This document shows, in pieces, positions 34,441-46,863 of a stretch of 64,000 nucleotides of DNA (position 1 is its first letter; every line of letters starts with the position of its first letter). The notes beneath the pieces were generated by a model. The model saw only the letters and a program-made list of their open reading frames with translations, was not told where the DNA came from and ran no database searches. Where the stretch lies: positions 1,612,001-1,676,000 of the forward strand of contig JAZKJV010000092.1 of the NCBI GenBank assembly GCA_037367405.1, in the 5' to 3' direction. This stretch comes from Ottelia alismoides. Lineage: Eukaryota > Streptophyta > Magnoliopsida > Alismatales > Hydrocharitaceae. A program made the position numbers and the translations under genes.

Positions 34441-37400
34441 TGACTGCACGAAAATCACACTAACAACTGAGGTAGAAAATAAATCACAATGTCGTTGTCC
34501 TCAATTGCTCAGAATGTGTCAATCAAGAAAATGAACCACAAATGAATATAAATCAACGAAACACAGAGAAGTGGTCCTGCTAGAGGATTAACCTGGTATA
34601 GCTCCCAGGGTCGAACTCAAGGAGCACAGATTGGCTAAATAGCCTACGATGTAGTCAGATTGAACTAAAACACAGAGAACATATTTTTGTGGTTTTTTAT
34701 TTGTTTTTATAATTTTTTAGATTTTTTTAAATGATGAGAAAATGAAAGAAAGTAAATACAAGGGCACTTCAACAATTTATTACACACACCAAAAATGATG
34801 CAAAAATTCCATAAAATTGATTTTTAGGTTTTTTAAGTTTTTTACTGTTTTTGGTGAATTTTTGGAATTTTTCTAATGGATAAATTATTTATTAAAAATC
34901 AAACAATGCGAAAAACAAAGGGGACTGTCCAGCAAGGCTTAAGACCCAAAAATAAAATACTCTTGGATCTCAAAAAGCCCTAAAGGTAATTTTCCTATAA
35001 TCTAGAAAGAATAAGGAAAATTTAGGCACCCTAATTATTGTTTTTGGATTTTTAATTTATTTATTGTAATTTTTATGAGTTTTTAGGGGTTTTTCAATTT
35101 TTAGGGTTTTTAAGTGATGAAAAATCACCAAAATCGGCTGGAAAGTCAAACAGCAAGCAAATTACAATATCTAATTTTTTTAGAATTTTTGGTGGAGTTT
35201 TTATATTTTTTTGGTATTTTTAAAGTCAAACAGTGGCAAAAATATGTGTTTTTGAATTTTTAAAAATAATAAATGAAATCAAAAATGTCCCCAAAAATCA
35301 TAGAAATTCCTACACCATGGCAGGAGCCATGTGTCAAAATTTCATTGGATTTGGAGGTCGTTTGATATTTTATTCAAAAATAAAGGTGGGGCACTGTGCA
35401 CAGGGACCTAAGTGCAAATACCCAAAGATCTGGGGGCCTTGGTGCAAAATACCCAGCAAGTCACGCACTTCGCGCGTGGCTGGGGCACACAGGGACCAAA
35501 TTGCAATAAAAACCAAGTCCTAGGGCTGTTTGATAACTCGTATCAAAAGCCCAGGGGTATGGTTGCAAAATTCCCAATAATTAACGCACATGCGCATAAA
35601 CAATGCTCACAGGGGTATATATGCAATTATTCAAAAATATTCATGCATTCATTAACACTCCAGATCTACAGGACAAGATGTGTAAAAAGCCCAAAACACA
35701 CGTGACGACGCACGTGTTCACACACACACAGGGGCATACATGCAATTAAAATAAAGCACAAGGTTCCAAATGCAAATAACCCTTCGTGAAAAAGTTTCTA
35801 AAAATGTTTACAGGACTAAACAGGAAATGAAAAACTAAGAGGGGGGCCTACGATATTTACCCCTTTATTTGGCGACGGTTGGATAGGCGCCACGTGGAAG
35901 ATCGGATGGTGACGATGAGCGGCGCCTTTGACCTTGAGAAGCTTCGCCTGATCGAACGATGGAGGGTCCGCCACGTGGGGATCGAACGGTCCGTGTGCGT
36001 GGTGGACGAACCCTCGGTGAATCAACGGCTGAGATCACGCTGCGGCTGATCTGACGATATCTGCTGCTCCCCGAACGAACGGTTGAGATCTGATCTGGAG
36101 CGCCACGGCTGATCTGACGGCTCTGGAAGATGGAGGAAGAACTGATGGCCGGCGAAGTTCGCCGGCCTCCTGCGTGTGCTCCGGTCCTCCTCTGCTGCGC
36201 CTAAAGGTCGGAGAAGATCCGGCGTGAGGTTGCGCAGCTGCTGCGGGTCTCCGATGCCTCGGCCGAGCCTTGGAAGGCTCAAGCGAGGTCGGAGGAGGAG
36301 AAGCTCCTGGGAGGATGTCGAGAAGCCTCAGACGGCCTCCTCTTGACCTGCAAAATAGTTCAGAAGCTTCGCGGGTCGAGGGCAAAGTGCCTCGACCCGG
36401 TTAGGCGGCGTGAAGGTGGTCGGTGAGTCGGAATGACGAGCTCCGGCGAAGGTGGTCGGCGGAGGAGCTCGATTCCCAGATCCTGTGCGATCTGGGTTGT
36501 GTGGAGGGGTGAAGAAGGTGCGGAGAGGACTGGCGGAGATGATAGCGGTGTCGGAATGGAAGATGGGTGATCGGAGGTGGCTGGCGACGACGGCGGAGCT
36601 ACACGAACAGTAACCAAGAAATCGAAATCTACGCTATCCTACGGCCTAAGGATTCTACCTGGGTGGTCGGAGAGACTGGGGAAGAGCAGGGGGTGCTCTT
36701 GGTCGTAGCCTCGAGGGTCGTCTCGGCCCGAGGCTCGATGCTCGACGCGGTGGCGGAGCAAGGACGGCGAGGATCGCCGGATCAAAGGATTCGCCTCCTC
36801 GCCTCACTGCAACAATGGCGGACGCTTGCTGTCACTCTCGCGATGCCAATGGAGGTCACTGGGAAGAAGGAGAGGGTCCAAAGATGGGGCGCGGAGGCGG
36901 CGGAGGTGAAAATATATAAGGTGACAGCGTCGCTTAGGGTTGAGGCTCGACGGCTAAGGAAGGCGTGGATTTGATGGCGGAAGATCCGGCGAGGAAGAGG
37001 GATGAACGGCGAAGAATCCGAGCACGGGGGTTGAGTGGATGACAGCCTGGAGACGCGTGGATAAATCGGCGAAGGAGGCGCGGCACGCATCTTCCAGAAA
37101 AGGAAGGAGTCAGCGGGGGAGTTGACCGGGGTCAACATTCCCCCGTGGACCAATCAGGAGCGGCCACGTGGATGCAATTTTTGTTTATTTATTTTAGGGT
37201 AGAAATAGGCCGAATTAAAGAAAACTCAAAACATGAAATATTTTTCTTTTATTTTTTTCTATTTTTTGGTGATTTTTAATTAATTTTTGGGAATAAAAAT
37301 AGGGTAGCTCTATATATAGGTATATGTACACTATATGGATTTTTATTTTTGATTTTTTTATTTGTTATTTTTATGTATTTTTATGCTCATTTTGTATTTT

Positions 37401-38099
37401 ATTTATTTACACCATAAAATATGGAATAAAAGAATATTTTTATTTTATTTTTATTATATATACACAAGGGTGAAATAAATAGTTATATACATTTATATAC
37501 ATGGTATTTATACAATGTATTTTTGTATTTTAATTTTGTAATTTTTATTTGATTTTTGTTTTGTTTCTTTTTATTTATTTTATTTACAAAATATGCCATA
37601 GAATATTCACAAATAATTCTGAAAATAATTTCATTTATTTATAGGGTTAAATAAATAAAATGGTGTGGTTTATGTACATGGTGAAGGAAGGGTATTTTTG
37701 ATCTTTTTGCTTTTCATCTTTTTATTTTGTTTTTAATAGGATATAAATATACACAATATGGACAAACATATTTTTTTGGGTGAGGAAAATATAAAGTTTT
37801 ATTTATTTACAGAAGTGTATACACATGAGCTCCTATCTCCCTCTACTTTGGCTTTTATGCGGTCAGGCCCATGCTGAGCCCTCCCTTGGGTTAGGTTGCT
37901 CAATATTTATTCTAAATATTTCCCTCTTTTTCTTTTTGCTCTTTATTCTTTTATTTTGTGCACAAAAACATGCTAATTATAGGTTTTTACACAATGCATG
38001 CTTTTGGTAATTATTTGTATTTACACATATCTACATGTATTTGCAAAGGTTTTTGTAGCTAAAATAATAGAATAAAGAGTGATGAATGGGTATTCATCA
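34441..38099 (-). repeat. Athila 5' LTR (3,659 bp)
   Basis: It is the same length as the partner at 20643-24301, with an offset of 13,798 throughout. Only two differences were found on comparison (34969 C for 21171 T, and 35994 T for 22196 C). This LTR supplies the element promoter. The GC island is at about 35870-37180 and the inverted W-box palindrome at 37121-37136. Confidence 0.95.
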
Positions 38100-38104
38100 G
38101 GCAT

Positions 38105-38281
38105 CTCAGCAATCCAAGTCAACACCTCTCAGCCAATCAGAATGTAGGAGGCGGATCAGACAACTCAGCAATCTAGCCCAAGAGCTCTCAGCCAATCAGA
38201 ATGCAGGATGGTGATCAACCACATCAGCAATGCTCTCTACTTGTATTCAACTAATCAGTCTTCACATAGTAAATCTCAACA
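38105..38281 (-). repeat. Left LTR of copia B, second part
   Basis: It continues the LTR broken at 20642 and matches 46682-46858, with shared CTCAGCCAATCAGAATG words repeated about every 65 bp and the end CTCAACA. Bases 38100-38104 are the GGCAT copy made by the Athila insertion. Confidence 0.9.
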
Positions 38282-38456
38282 ATCTCCCACTTGAAGACTA
38301 ATTTTTGGTACACATCACATCTTCAATAGTCATGGTGTAAGCTTTCCCTTGTCTTATATGTGTGAAGACCAATAGAAGCTGAACATGCCTTCAGCTTATC
38401 CACTGTTACAGACTTTGTGAACATATCAGCAGGATTTTCTAATGTGTGGATCTTCT

Positions 38457-39960
38457 TCAACTTAAATTGTCGTCTTCTAGCTTCGTCCGAATGAAGTGGT
38501 ACTTCACATCAATGTGCTTAATCTTCGGGTGAAAGACGGAATTCTTTACAAGATGAATTGAACTTTGATTGTCGTTGGATAATTGACAATCTTCGCATTC
38601 TTTATTCAGTTCTATTATCAGACATTTCAACCATATCTTTTCCATGCAAGCTTCTGTTGGCGCCACATATTCTGCTTCTATGGTCGATATGGTCACTATC
38701 TTCTTGAGTCTAGAGATCCAACTAATAGCTCCACTCCCCAGGGTAAAGATATACCATGTTGTGTTTTTCTTGCCATCGATATCTCCTGCAAAATCTGAGT
38801 CCACAAAATCTCGAATGGAAATGTTAGTGTTCCCATAACACAATGCCATGTTAGAGGTACCTCTTAGATAACGTAGAATCTACTTCACAATTTCCCATTG
38901 TTCCTTTCCAGGATTCGCCATGAATCTGCTCACAACTCTCATTGCATGGGAGATGTCTGGTCTTGTGTAAATCATTGCGTACATCAAACTACCAACAACA
39001 GACCGGTAGGGTACTTTTGACATGTACGCATGCTCATCCTTCGTAGCAGGTTCTTTCTTCTTTAAAAGTTTGAAGTGGCTCCCTAAAGGTGTTAGAGTAG
39101 ATTTTGTATTTTTCATATTAAATCTCTCAAGTACCTTCTCGATGTAATCTGATTGAGACAAACTCAGCTTCTTGTTCTTCATGTCTCTGCTAATCTGCAT
39201 TCCAAGGATTTTCTTTGTAGGACCTGGATCCTTCATTTCAAACTCCTTAGACAACATTGCCTTCAGATTTGCTATGTGTTCCTTGCAGGAGCCTGCAACA
39301 AGCATGTCATATACGTACGCTAATAAAATGATGTAATACATACCAAACTTCTAGAAGTAGCAACAATAGTCAGCATGATATTTGCGGAACCATGTATTCA
39401 TCATGAAATCATCAAACATTTTGTACTATTATCTTGGTGCCTGCTTTAAGCCATAAAGGCTTTTTTTGAGCTTGCATACCATGTCTTCCTTTCCAGTAGC
39501 TACATAGCCCTCTGATTATTGCATGTAGATGTCCTCCTCAATATCTCCGTGGAGAAATACTGTCTTGATATCCAACTGCTCCAAATGTAGGTTCTCAGCT
39601 GCAATAATGCTCAATACTGCTCTTATAATAGAGACCTTTACTACAGATGCAAAGATCTCTGCGAAATTGACTCCTGTTTTCTGCTGAAAACCCTTCGCCA
39701 CTAGCCGAGCCTTTGTATTTAATAAAACCATCAGCTTCCTCCTTCACCCTGTACACTCACTTGTTGTGCAGATCCTTCTTTCCCTTCGGTAGTGAGACTC
39801 AATCCCACGTTTTGTTTCTTGAGAGAAAGTTCATCTCCTCATCTATGGATAACTTCCATTTCCTTGTCTCACCTTGTATAGCTTTATCAAAGCAATTAGG
39901 ATCATCATTATCAGTCAGCAATTCAAGGAAGAAAAACACCTTGCAGTGGGTTTGCTAATT
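38457..39960 (-). pseudogene. Copia B reverse transcriptase and RNase H remnant
   Basis: RNase H is in 38457-38849 (RDFVDSDFAGDIDGKKNTTWYIF, TIEAEYVAPTEACMEKIWLK, HIDVKYHFIR). Reverse transcriptase runs from about 39960 to 38880 in broken frames: KARLVAKGFQQKTGVNFAE and LDIKTVFLHGDIEEDIYM at 39516-39731, then KKILGMQISRD and RPDISHAM at 38880-39341. The catalytic Tyr-Val-Asp-Asp is changed to Y-V-Y-D (in LLAYVYDMLVAG), so the first catalytic aspartate is gone. Stops and frameshifts elsewhere confirm a dead copy. Confidence 0.85.
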
Positions 39961-41310
39961 CTGGAAGATTTCTGTAGCACCCGAGTTTGCTGATTATTCT
40001 GTGGGATGGGTGGAACATTCTCATCACGTGACTATGACGTGCTTTATTCAGGAGTTTCATCAAACTCCATAAAGTTTAACTCTTCAGTTATCTTTCCTTT
40101 TATCAATTCATCCTTGTATAAGGAAGACTCATTGAATGTGACATCAATGCTTCTGACTATCTTTTTGTTCTCCAAATCACACAATCTATATCCATAGTTA
40201 TTTGTACCATAACCAACAAAGGTACACTTCCTTGCTTTGGGGTCAAACTTTCCTCTGTCTTCCTTCTCAATGTGAACATAAGCTATGCATCCAAAGATAC
40301 GTAAATGAGAAAGTGTTACATATGTTCATGTCCATGTTTCTTCTGGAAGATCCCCATCTAAAGCAGCAGACGAACCTCGATTGATTAAGTATATAGTTGT
40401 ATTCAATACATCAACCCAATGACGCTTTGGTAGACCTACATGTATCCTCACGCTTCTCGCACGCTTTAGAAGAGTCATATTTATACGTTCAGCAACACCA
40501 TTCTGTCTGGGCTTCCTTGGGGTCATTTTACCTGATCCCGTTCTTAGCAGTGTAGGATTCAAACTCCTCACTACGGTCTCAACTAAGGTCTTCCCTTGAA
40601 GATATCAAACGCATTAGATTTATATCTGATAAAATAAATCCATTGTTTTCTAATTGCATCATCAATGAAAGTAATAAAATAATAAGATCCGCCAAGGGAT
40701 GGTACCTTAGATCGACCCCATATGTATGTATGAACCAACTCTAGTCTTTCAATCTTTCATACTCTTGATGTCTTTATGAAACTGACTTTCTTCTGCTTTC
40801 CCAAGATACAATCTTCACAAAAGTCTAGATCAACGGTCCGCAATCCTATCAACTTTTCCTTCTTTCGCATGATCTTCATTCCCTTTTCACTCATGTGACC
40901 AAGTCATCTATGCCAAGTGTTACCATCACACCCAGATGATGCATCATTTATCCTGTCATATGTGCCTGATACAATATGCAGGGTTCCTTCTTTCTTACCT
41001 CAAGCAAGGATCAATGATCCCTTTAACATCTTCCACGAATCTGAATCGAATGATGTCACCATGTCGCTTTCTGATAGTTGTCCAACATGTATGAGATTTA
41101 TTGTTAGACTGGGTACATGTCTAACATTCTTCAATATCAAGAAACTACCATTGGGTTGGGATATGTCAATATCTCTCTTTTCAATTATGCTGCAGAATTC
41201 ATCATCTCTCATATATACCTTTTCAAAATCACCTTTCACGTAATTTTGGAGGATATCCTTTGTGCATCGTTATGAAATGAAGCACCCGAGTCCACAATCC
41301 AGGACGCACT
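39961..41310 (-). pseudogene. Copia B protease and integrase remnant
   Basis: Near 41270-41300 the minus strand encodes WIVDSGASF, with an intact Asp-Ser-Gly protease motif. The frame 41000-41239 gives the region that links protease to integrase (LKNVRHVPSLTINLIHVGQL). The frame 40326-40571 carries the end of the integrase core (TPRKPRQNGVAERIN, with the glutamate) and LPKRHWVDVLNTTIYLINR. The frames are separated by stops, so the enzyme is not made as one protein. Confidence 0.8.
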
Positions 41311-41571
41311 TCAAGCATCTGTAATACATATTAAGACATAACCATCCCCATCATCAGTAAGATTTACAGTATTCTTACCTTTGTCATTTTCTCCTTTCTG
41401 CTTTCTTGGAGGCTTGCATTCTGGCTTGTAATGCCCATTTTGAGTATAGTTCCAGCAGAACACGAACTTCGGATCTCTGGATTTAGATCTTCCTCTAACC
41501 AACTTTTGCCTAGAATACTTTTGGTCTCTATAGCTCTTCTTGCTTCTTCCTTATGTATTCAAGGCATAACC
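41311..41571 (-). pseudogene. Copia B gag C-terminal part with damaged zinc knuckle
   Basis: The frame 41311-41502 contains FCWNYTQNGHYKPECK. The family knuckle is C-x2-C-x4-H-x4-C, but here the second cysteine is tyrosine, so zinc binding should fail. Upstream text ALNT...KKSYRDQKYSRQKLV continues gag up to the point where the 4.15-kb LTR cuts it at 41571. Confidence 0.75.
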
Positions 41572-44500
41572 TGTAACATCCAGAATCCGCATAAGCCCAA
41601 ACCCGACCCAAATAAAGTTGGTTCCGTTTAACCCAATAAAGTTATCAGTCGGTATTAGATGACTAAAATTGATCGATTGATCGTGAATTAAAAGTTGTCC
41701 GGACGCAATTGACCAAAAATCAATCGCATCGTAATGCGTACTCGAAAAAGCGTGACGTAAATTCAGAAATCACGAAACAAATCGAGACCATCATAAAATC
41801 CGATTCGAGACCAACGGAATTGGTCGTTCGTCAATCGAAGATCATTTGTATTTTTAAATCGCAAAATTTAACCTCAAATCGAAACCATATCTCGAAAATT
41901 TCGGGATGCAAACCCTGTTAAAAGTGTATCAATATTATACTCATTTTGATCGTCATTCAGAAACGGTCAAATCGAGATAGTGCGCATCGAAATCGGAGGC
42001 TCGATGTGCGCATACAGACATTTTTAAACATCTTTAAAAAAATTATTATTAAAATCAATTTCTGCTACAGTGTTACAACAACCGTGTACAGCTTTTAATG
42101 TATATATATACACACAAAATAGAAATATATATATATATATATATATATACACATTACAAGACTAATGAAGTAAAAAAAAAAAAGAAAAGGACATGGGAAG
42201 GTTCCACGACCTTCCCTCTCCATCATTCCCCCTCCCAATTGTTTGCTCCAACGAGAGGACATCTCCCCTCTATTATAAATACCCCTTTCCTTTCTCTCAA
42301 AATCCCAACTGAGAGTGAGGGATTCCCTGGCTGCTCATGTTCCCTCCAATTCTGTAACCTCCATAGCTGCTGAAGTAGTGCTCATCATTAGGCATCCAAT
42401 TTCTGCTGGAAGGGGGCAACAAGTACAAGTTGTTGCTGCCAAGTTGCATGCAGTTGCTACCAAATTTCAGCAATAACTTCTATGTTGATCCATTCTCCCT
42501 TCATTTGTTAATCTAAGGTACCATCCCCAGCCTATTCTTGCTGCCATGCATGATAAATCTAGACCCCTTTTGCTACTTCTATGCATATTTCTGTTGTTTA
42601 CTGTGAGTAGAGCACTGCACACTTGTAAATTATGAAATTGAGTTCAGAATTTATTTCTATGGATTTTAAATGATAGATATAAGTTCAAATTAAGAATGAA
42701 ATAAAGAACATCTTGCATGCAAAACCTCTTTTGTACAATCCTATTCTTCATCTTATTGTTGTCATGCATGCGCCCTCTCCAATTACTCTTTAATTTAAAA
42801 TCATGAATAGAATAACTCTTAGATAATTTCCTGCGAGTAAACATGCAAATCTATACATAATTTAAAATTCTTGAATAACTCTTAGATTATAGCTAAAGAA
42901 AATATGCCAATTATCACTCGATTTATTCCATAGGAATTCAGTTACTGTTTTTTTTATGCTTATAGATTAATTATATTATGATGACAATGGGATGTAATTA
43001 TAAATTAGCTATTAAAAATCATAACAAGGGGTATATAGGTGTTGATCATTGTGGCTAAATTTCATATATGACTGTTGGGATTATATTCATCATATTCTAT
43101 GAGTATGATGTCTTTAGTTGAAATTTGTGATGGTCTAGTTTGCAAAATAATAATAGTAATAACATATATATGGTCTATCTGACGCTAGATTTTGATAGGA
43201 AAATTTTATAAGGTTGTAATTAATTGGAAATTTTGTTTAAATGAGGTGTTATCATGTCAAAAATTTTAGTTATAAATTATGACAAACAACCTATACTTGA
43301 ACTGGGAAGGGGCCTAGTTGCTATTGCCGATATTACAAGACATAACGAGTAACAGAAGTAAAATCTTTATATTCAGTTAGTTGATAAAATTTTATGTGTC
43401 CATCCTATATAGAATGGAAGATATGTCGTTGTTGACTCATTAGCATATAGTTGGATGCTCATTCAATCAATGATAGGTGAATAGCATAGTCGTCACTATG
43501 ATCGTTTGATTATATATATATTGGAATTTTACTTCATCAATACCAAATCAGAACCAATGGATAAGAGTTAATGCTTGAGAACCTCCAGAGAATCCTGGGG
43601 AAGTACGAGCATGTAAAGATATAATCCACTAAATTCAGCAAGTAAATCATGCATACTGGGACCCACATGGTACCAACTTTTATATGTAAAGTATTTTTAA
43701 CAGTAAAAATGTGGTTGAATATCCTAGATCTTAGGGATGTTAGAAGTAGTATCAAAACATTGGGTTGATTTTAGAAAGTCGGTATAATAGGATGACTTAA
43801 ACCTCGGCTTCTCCTTGGATTTTGAATGATAAACGATTAAAGATTTGATACTATAATGAATGACATAGATAGATGACACTCCTCAAAAGTTATATTAAAA
43901 TGAGGAATAAGGGCTAAGGGTCAGTGGAGAACTGAAGGGTTATATACATTAAAAGATCACCTACTATTAAATAAAAAAATTAAAAATGATTGAAATAATC
44001 TATGATCACATGTAATCACTTTGACTATCAATAATCATCTAAGTAAAATCTACAAATTAGAGATCAGCATTGATAAGATTGTTGAGCATATGAATAGATA
44101 TGAAGTTTAACCACAACAAAAATTGAGAAATCAAGTGTTGATTAATCAGCGATCATTAATAAATGTTAGTACCGGTCATGTTGACTCTTACACCTGACCG
44201 TGCGAGGGCGCGGTGACCCTCAACTAGACGAGAGATAGGAAGCCCAGTATGGGCATCGGCTGCCAAGTGCGCGGGTCTAGGATCCCAGTTCATCTTTGGT
44301 TTTTACGCGAGCTCGCAGTGTTTTTATGCCTCGTTGGGATCCCGACTTTTGACCAGTTCCACTGACCCTCTATTTTAGGACACTCGGGCAGGGGATCGTC
44401 GGTTTTAGTTTTTCGTACGAGCTCGTTTGCCCGTTACAGGTCGGGTCAGTTTCTAGAGTGACTTTTTCGGAGAGTCTCTCACCCGTCTACGGGGTGTAGT

Positions 44501-45721
44501 TTTGGAGTAGACCTTTCCTTCTATTGGACCGCACTTCCAACTTGAGGGCGAGACGAAAGAGCCTTTTTGTAGGCTACCTCACCGCTTGAGTTTTGTTTAC
44601 TTTTCTCCAGCAGACTTGGCGATGCTACATCTAAATCGTCCATGTCTACATCTAAATCATTTAGAGTTACATCTGAGACAATTATAGATGAGTGTTGGAG
44701 GAGCTACAATCAAATTTGAGTTGGTAGAAAGTGACTAAAATTGGATTCGAAATCACTATAAGCTAGTGGACGTGTTGGGAACTTAGTTAGGATGCATTAT
44801 ACAACACCGCATGCCTACGGAGGCACCCCAACCTAAGGCGTTATTCACATCTTAGAGTCATAGTGTGAGGTTATATAAAGACCAAGACCACATACTGTCT
44901 ATTAAATTTAAGAGTTTAAATGGAATCAAGGATAATTTAAAAACCTAAATCATCCCCATTATAGAATTTCATATTCCAGTTTTCTATATAACACGAGATT
45001 AATAACTATATGTATATATATATACATTTGAGTCATCAATTATTACTGAAAAATATATAAGGCTATAAGGAAATTATGGAAACTATGCATATGTCATTAA
45101 CTACTACATAATAATGTGAAATACAGGTGGAGATGGGAGAACTTTAAGCATACATCACTGTACCATGAAAATCTCTTTCTCAAACAAGTAGTTGCAACTT
45201 TTGATTGTTTCTTCCTTTCTCCTTATTTCTTTTGTATTCATATTAAATGCATGCTTATTTTATAATAGGAATCATGGGTGTACCAATGCTCGTTGATACC
45301 TCTTCTTCCTAACATGTTTTGGCAGGAAAGGAGCCTGTTGCTCAGTAGTTATTGATAACTTCAGAAGATTGTGTATATTCTAGTCGGTACGATCTCTTTT
45401 GGTTCATCTTCTTTTGTTACAGCTTTTGTACTGTTATATTATAGATGTTATTTCATCTTCAGTCTGATGTAGGGATATGTGAATGTACTGTCAGTTCATG
45501 TACATGTTGTAAATTTATATATGAAAATTAATGAAAAGAAAAGTTGGTGGCTATTGTTGGTGTGTTGTTCTGTGGTGTGATACAATGTTACTTGAATGTA
45601 AATGTCATATGTAGCTTCAACATGAAAAAAAATTCCCCAAAATTTCACTTAGTGCGATGTTATGTGAATGAAATAATGCGAATGTGGTATAAACGGGCAC
45701 TCGGATCCGAGGGGGTTCACA
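41572..45721 (+). mobile_element. 4.15-kb chromovirus-like LTR with start of a primer site, inserted in copia B gag
   Basis: The block begins TGTAACATCC and ends GGGGGTTCACA, the TGTAAC...TTACA-style ends common in Del/Tekay-type Ty3/gypsy LTRs. It is followed by GTTTTTGGTA, which looks like the spacer and first five bases of TGGTATCAGAGC, after which copia gag resumes. A TATA box (TATTATAAATACC) lies near 42271-42283. There is no polyprotein. A (TA)n microsatellite is at 42126-42150 and GC-richer sequence at 44160-44640. The flanks TAACC and AAACC could be a degraded target duplication. It is called a solo-like or truncated LTR; the family is inferred from ends only. Confidence 0.55.
42126..42152. 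repeat. (TA)n microsatellite
   Basis: An uninterrupted run of alternating A and T of about 25 bases runs into ACACA. It lies upstream of the LTR TATA box. Confidence 0.9.
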
Positions 45722-45840
45722 GTTTTTGGTAAACCTGACGAGTGTTGTTCTCTAGACGTCTTCCGTCGTGCCTCTTCTCTAGGAAGAAGACCAGCGACAT
45801 CCTCCAAGAAGAAGACCAGCAACATTCTATAGATGTCTTA
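45722..45840 (-). repeat. Diverged tandem duplication within copia B gag
   Basis: Two similar segments, starting TCTCTAGACGTCTTCCGTCG (about 45751) and TCTATAGATGTCTTACGCCG (about 45828), both run on into CCTCTTCTC...AAGAAGA. On the minus strand they encode related peptides ending in REEARRKTS-like text. The duplication adds to the gag decay. Confidence 0.7.
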
Positions 45841-46371
45841 CGCCGTACCTCTTCTCCAAGAAGACTTTACAGAACTAGAGGAATTGCTAACCACTACAAC
45901 TAAAGCATTCCAATTATCAGGTAAAGTAGAAAGAAGTAAAAGAGCTTTTACCTCATTATCAAACACGATCTTCACAGACTCCAACTGGTTGATGATAGTG
46001 TTCAGATCATTCAAGTGTGAAGCCACTGCGGAGTTCTCACCCATCTTTAAAATGAAAAGTGTATTCATAAAATACACCTTATTTGATGCGGATGGATTCT
46101 CGTACATCTTTTCAAGAGCTTTGAAAAGATTTGTCGTCGTCGTCTCCTTTGCGATAATTGAAGCCACTGATGGAGCAAGGCTGAGCCTTATCGTTCCTAG
46201 AGCCTTTCGGTATAGGACCTTCCACTCCTCATCTTTCATGGCTTCAGGCTTCTTCCCTTCGATCGGAAGATAGATATCCTTCTGATATATAACATCTTCA
46301 ATCTGCATCTTCCAGAACGTGAAGTTCGATACATTGAACTTCTCGATCTTGACTTTTGATTCTTCCACCAT
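45838..46371 (-). pseudogene. Copia B gag N-terminal part (UBN2-type), truncated
   Basis: A 177-codon frame starts MVEESKVKIEKFNVSNF and carries FTFWKMQIEDVIYQKDIYLP, LFKALEKMYENPSASNKVYF and LPDNWNALVVVVSNSS, the usual spacing of copia gag. It begins about 30 bp inside the primer-binding site, as expected. It stops early (after SSWRRGTA) because of the tandem duplication, and the rest of gag is displaced to 41311-41571. The short open part looks intact but cannot give complete gag. Confidence 0.85.
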
Positions 46372-46398
46372 CTATGTAGAGGTTGATCTCCGAACCTT

Positions 46399-46410
46399 GG
46401 TCTGATACCA
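46399..46410 (-). promoter_or_regulatory. Copia B primer-binding site (initiator tRNA-Met)
   Basis: The + strand GGTCTGATACCA reads TGGTATCAGACC on the element strand, two bases from the LTR end. It matches the 3' end of tRNA-iMet except at the penultimate position used by most elements (GAGC). Confidence 0.85.
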
Positions 46411-46412
46411 GT

Positions 46413-46858
46413 TGTTGGAGAAGGATTCGATCAAGCACCACACGATTAGAACCATGATCGAAGAAGAAAGCACGAACAATCGTACAAGACAAGGATTTAT
46501 AGTGGTTCGGCAATATGCCTACTCTACTTACTCACACCAGACTCTCTACTATTGTTTGAATGATGTTGGGATACAATACGTGGTGCTACATGGCTCCTTT
46601 TATACTACAACAAAAGAATATCAAGATTTAGCAATCGCCGCCATCAACTCTCAGACAATCAGGATGCAGGATGTGGATTAAGCATTTCAGCAATCCAAAC
46701 CAATATCTCTCAGCCAATCAGAATGCAGGAGGCGGATCAGACACTTCAGCAATCCAACCAAGAACTCTTAGCCAATCAGAAGGCAGGAGTGTGATCAACC
46801 ACATCAATAATGCTCTCCACTTGTATTCAAATAATCAGTCTTCACATGAATCTCAACA
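46413..46858 (-). repeat. Right (5') LTR of copia B, 446 bp
   Basis: The LTR runs TGTTGGAG to CTCAACA. It contains the repeated CTCAGCCAATCAGAATGCAGGA unit three times at about 65-bp spacing, including a CCAAT box. It is flanked outside by AAAGC. It differs from the split left copy at many positions, so copia B is much older than the Athila inside it. Confidence 0.9.
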
Positions 46859-46863
46859 AAAGC

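Larger units (their letters stand above)
20643..38099 (-). mobile_element. Complete young Athila-type Ty3/gypsy retrotransposon
   Basis: The element is 17.5 kb, with 3,659-bp LTRs at 20643-24301 and 34441-38099, and is flanked by the duplication GGCAT (20638-20642 and 38100-38104). On the minus strand the order is LTR, primer site complementary to tRNA-Asp (34420-34437), a 1.1-kb leader, one 2,306-codon gag-pol frame (26352-33272), a 2-kb non-coding region, a polypurine tract and LTR. The gag sequence (FHGLATEEPHLHLQEFLM) is that of the Athila group as I know it. No env-like frame exists in 24302-26351. The LTRs differ at two positions seen (21171 T against 34969 C; 22196 C against 35994 T) with equal length, so insertion was recent. 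It landed inside the left LTR of copia B. Confidence 0.95.
20370..46858 (-). mobile_element. Ty1/copia LTR retrotransposon (copia B) carrying two nested insertions
   Basis: Both outer edges carry the 5-bp duplication AAAGC (20365-20369 and 46859-46863). The right LTR is 46413-46858 (446 bp, TGTTGGAG...CTCAACA). The left LTR is the same sequence but cut into 20370-20642 and 38105-38281 by the Athila element. The primer site GGTCTGATACCA (46399-46410, matching tRNA-iMet on the minus strand) sits 2 bp inside the right LTR. The polypurine tract AGTGGGAGAT (minus strand, about 38282-38291) sits beside the left LTR. The genes gag, protease, integrase, reverse transcriptase and RNase H follow in copia order on the minus strand but are broken. 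A 4.15-kb LTR (41572-45721) interrupts gag. Confidence 0.92.
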
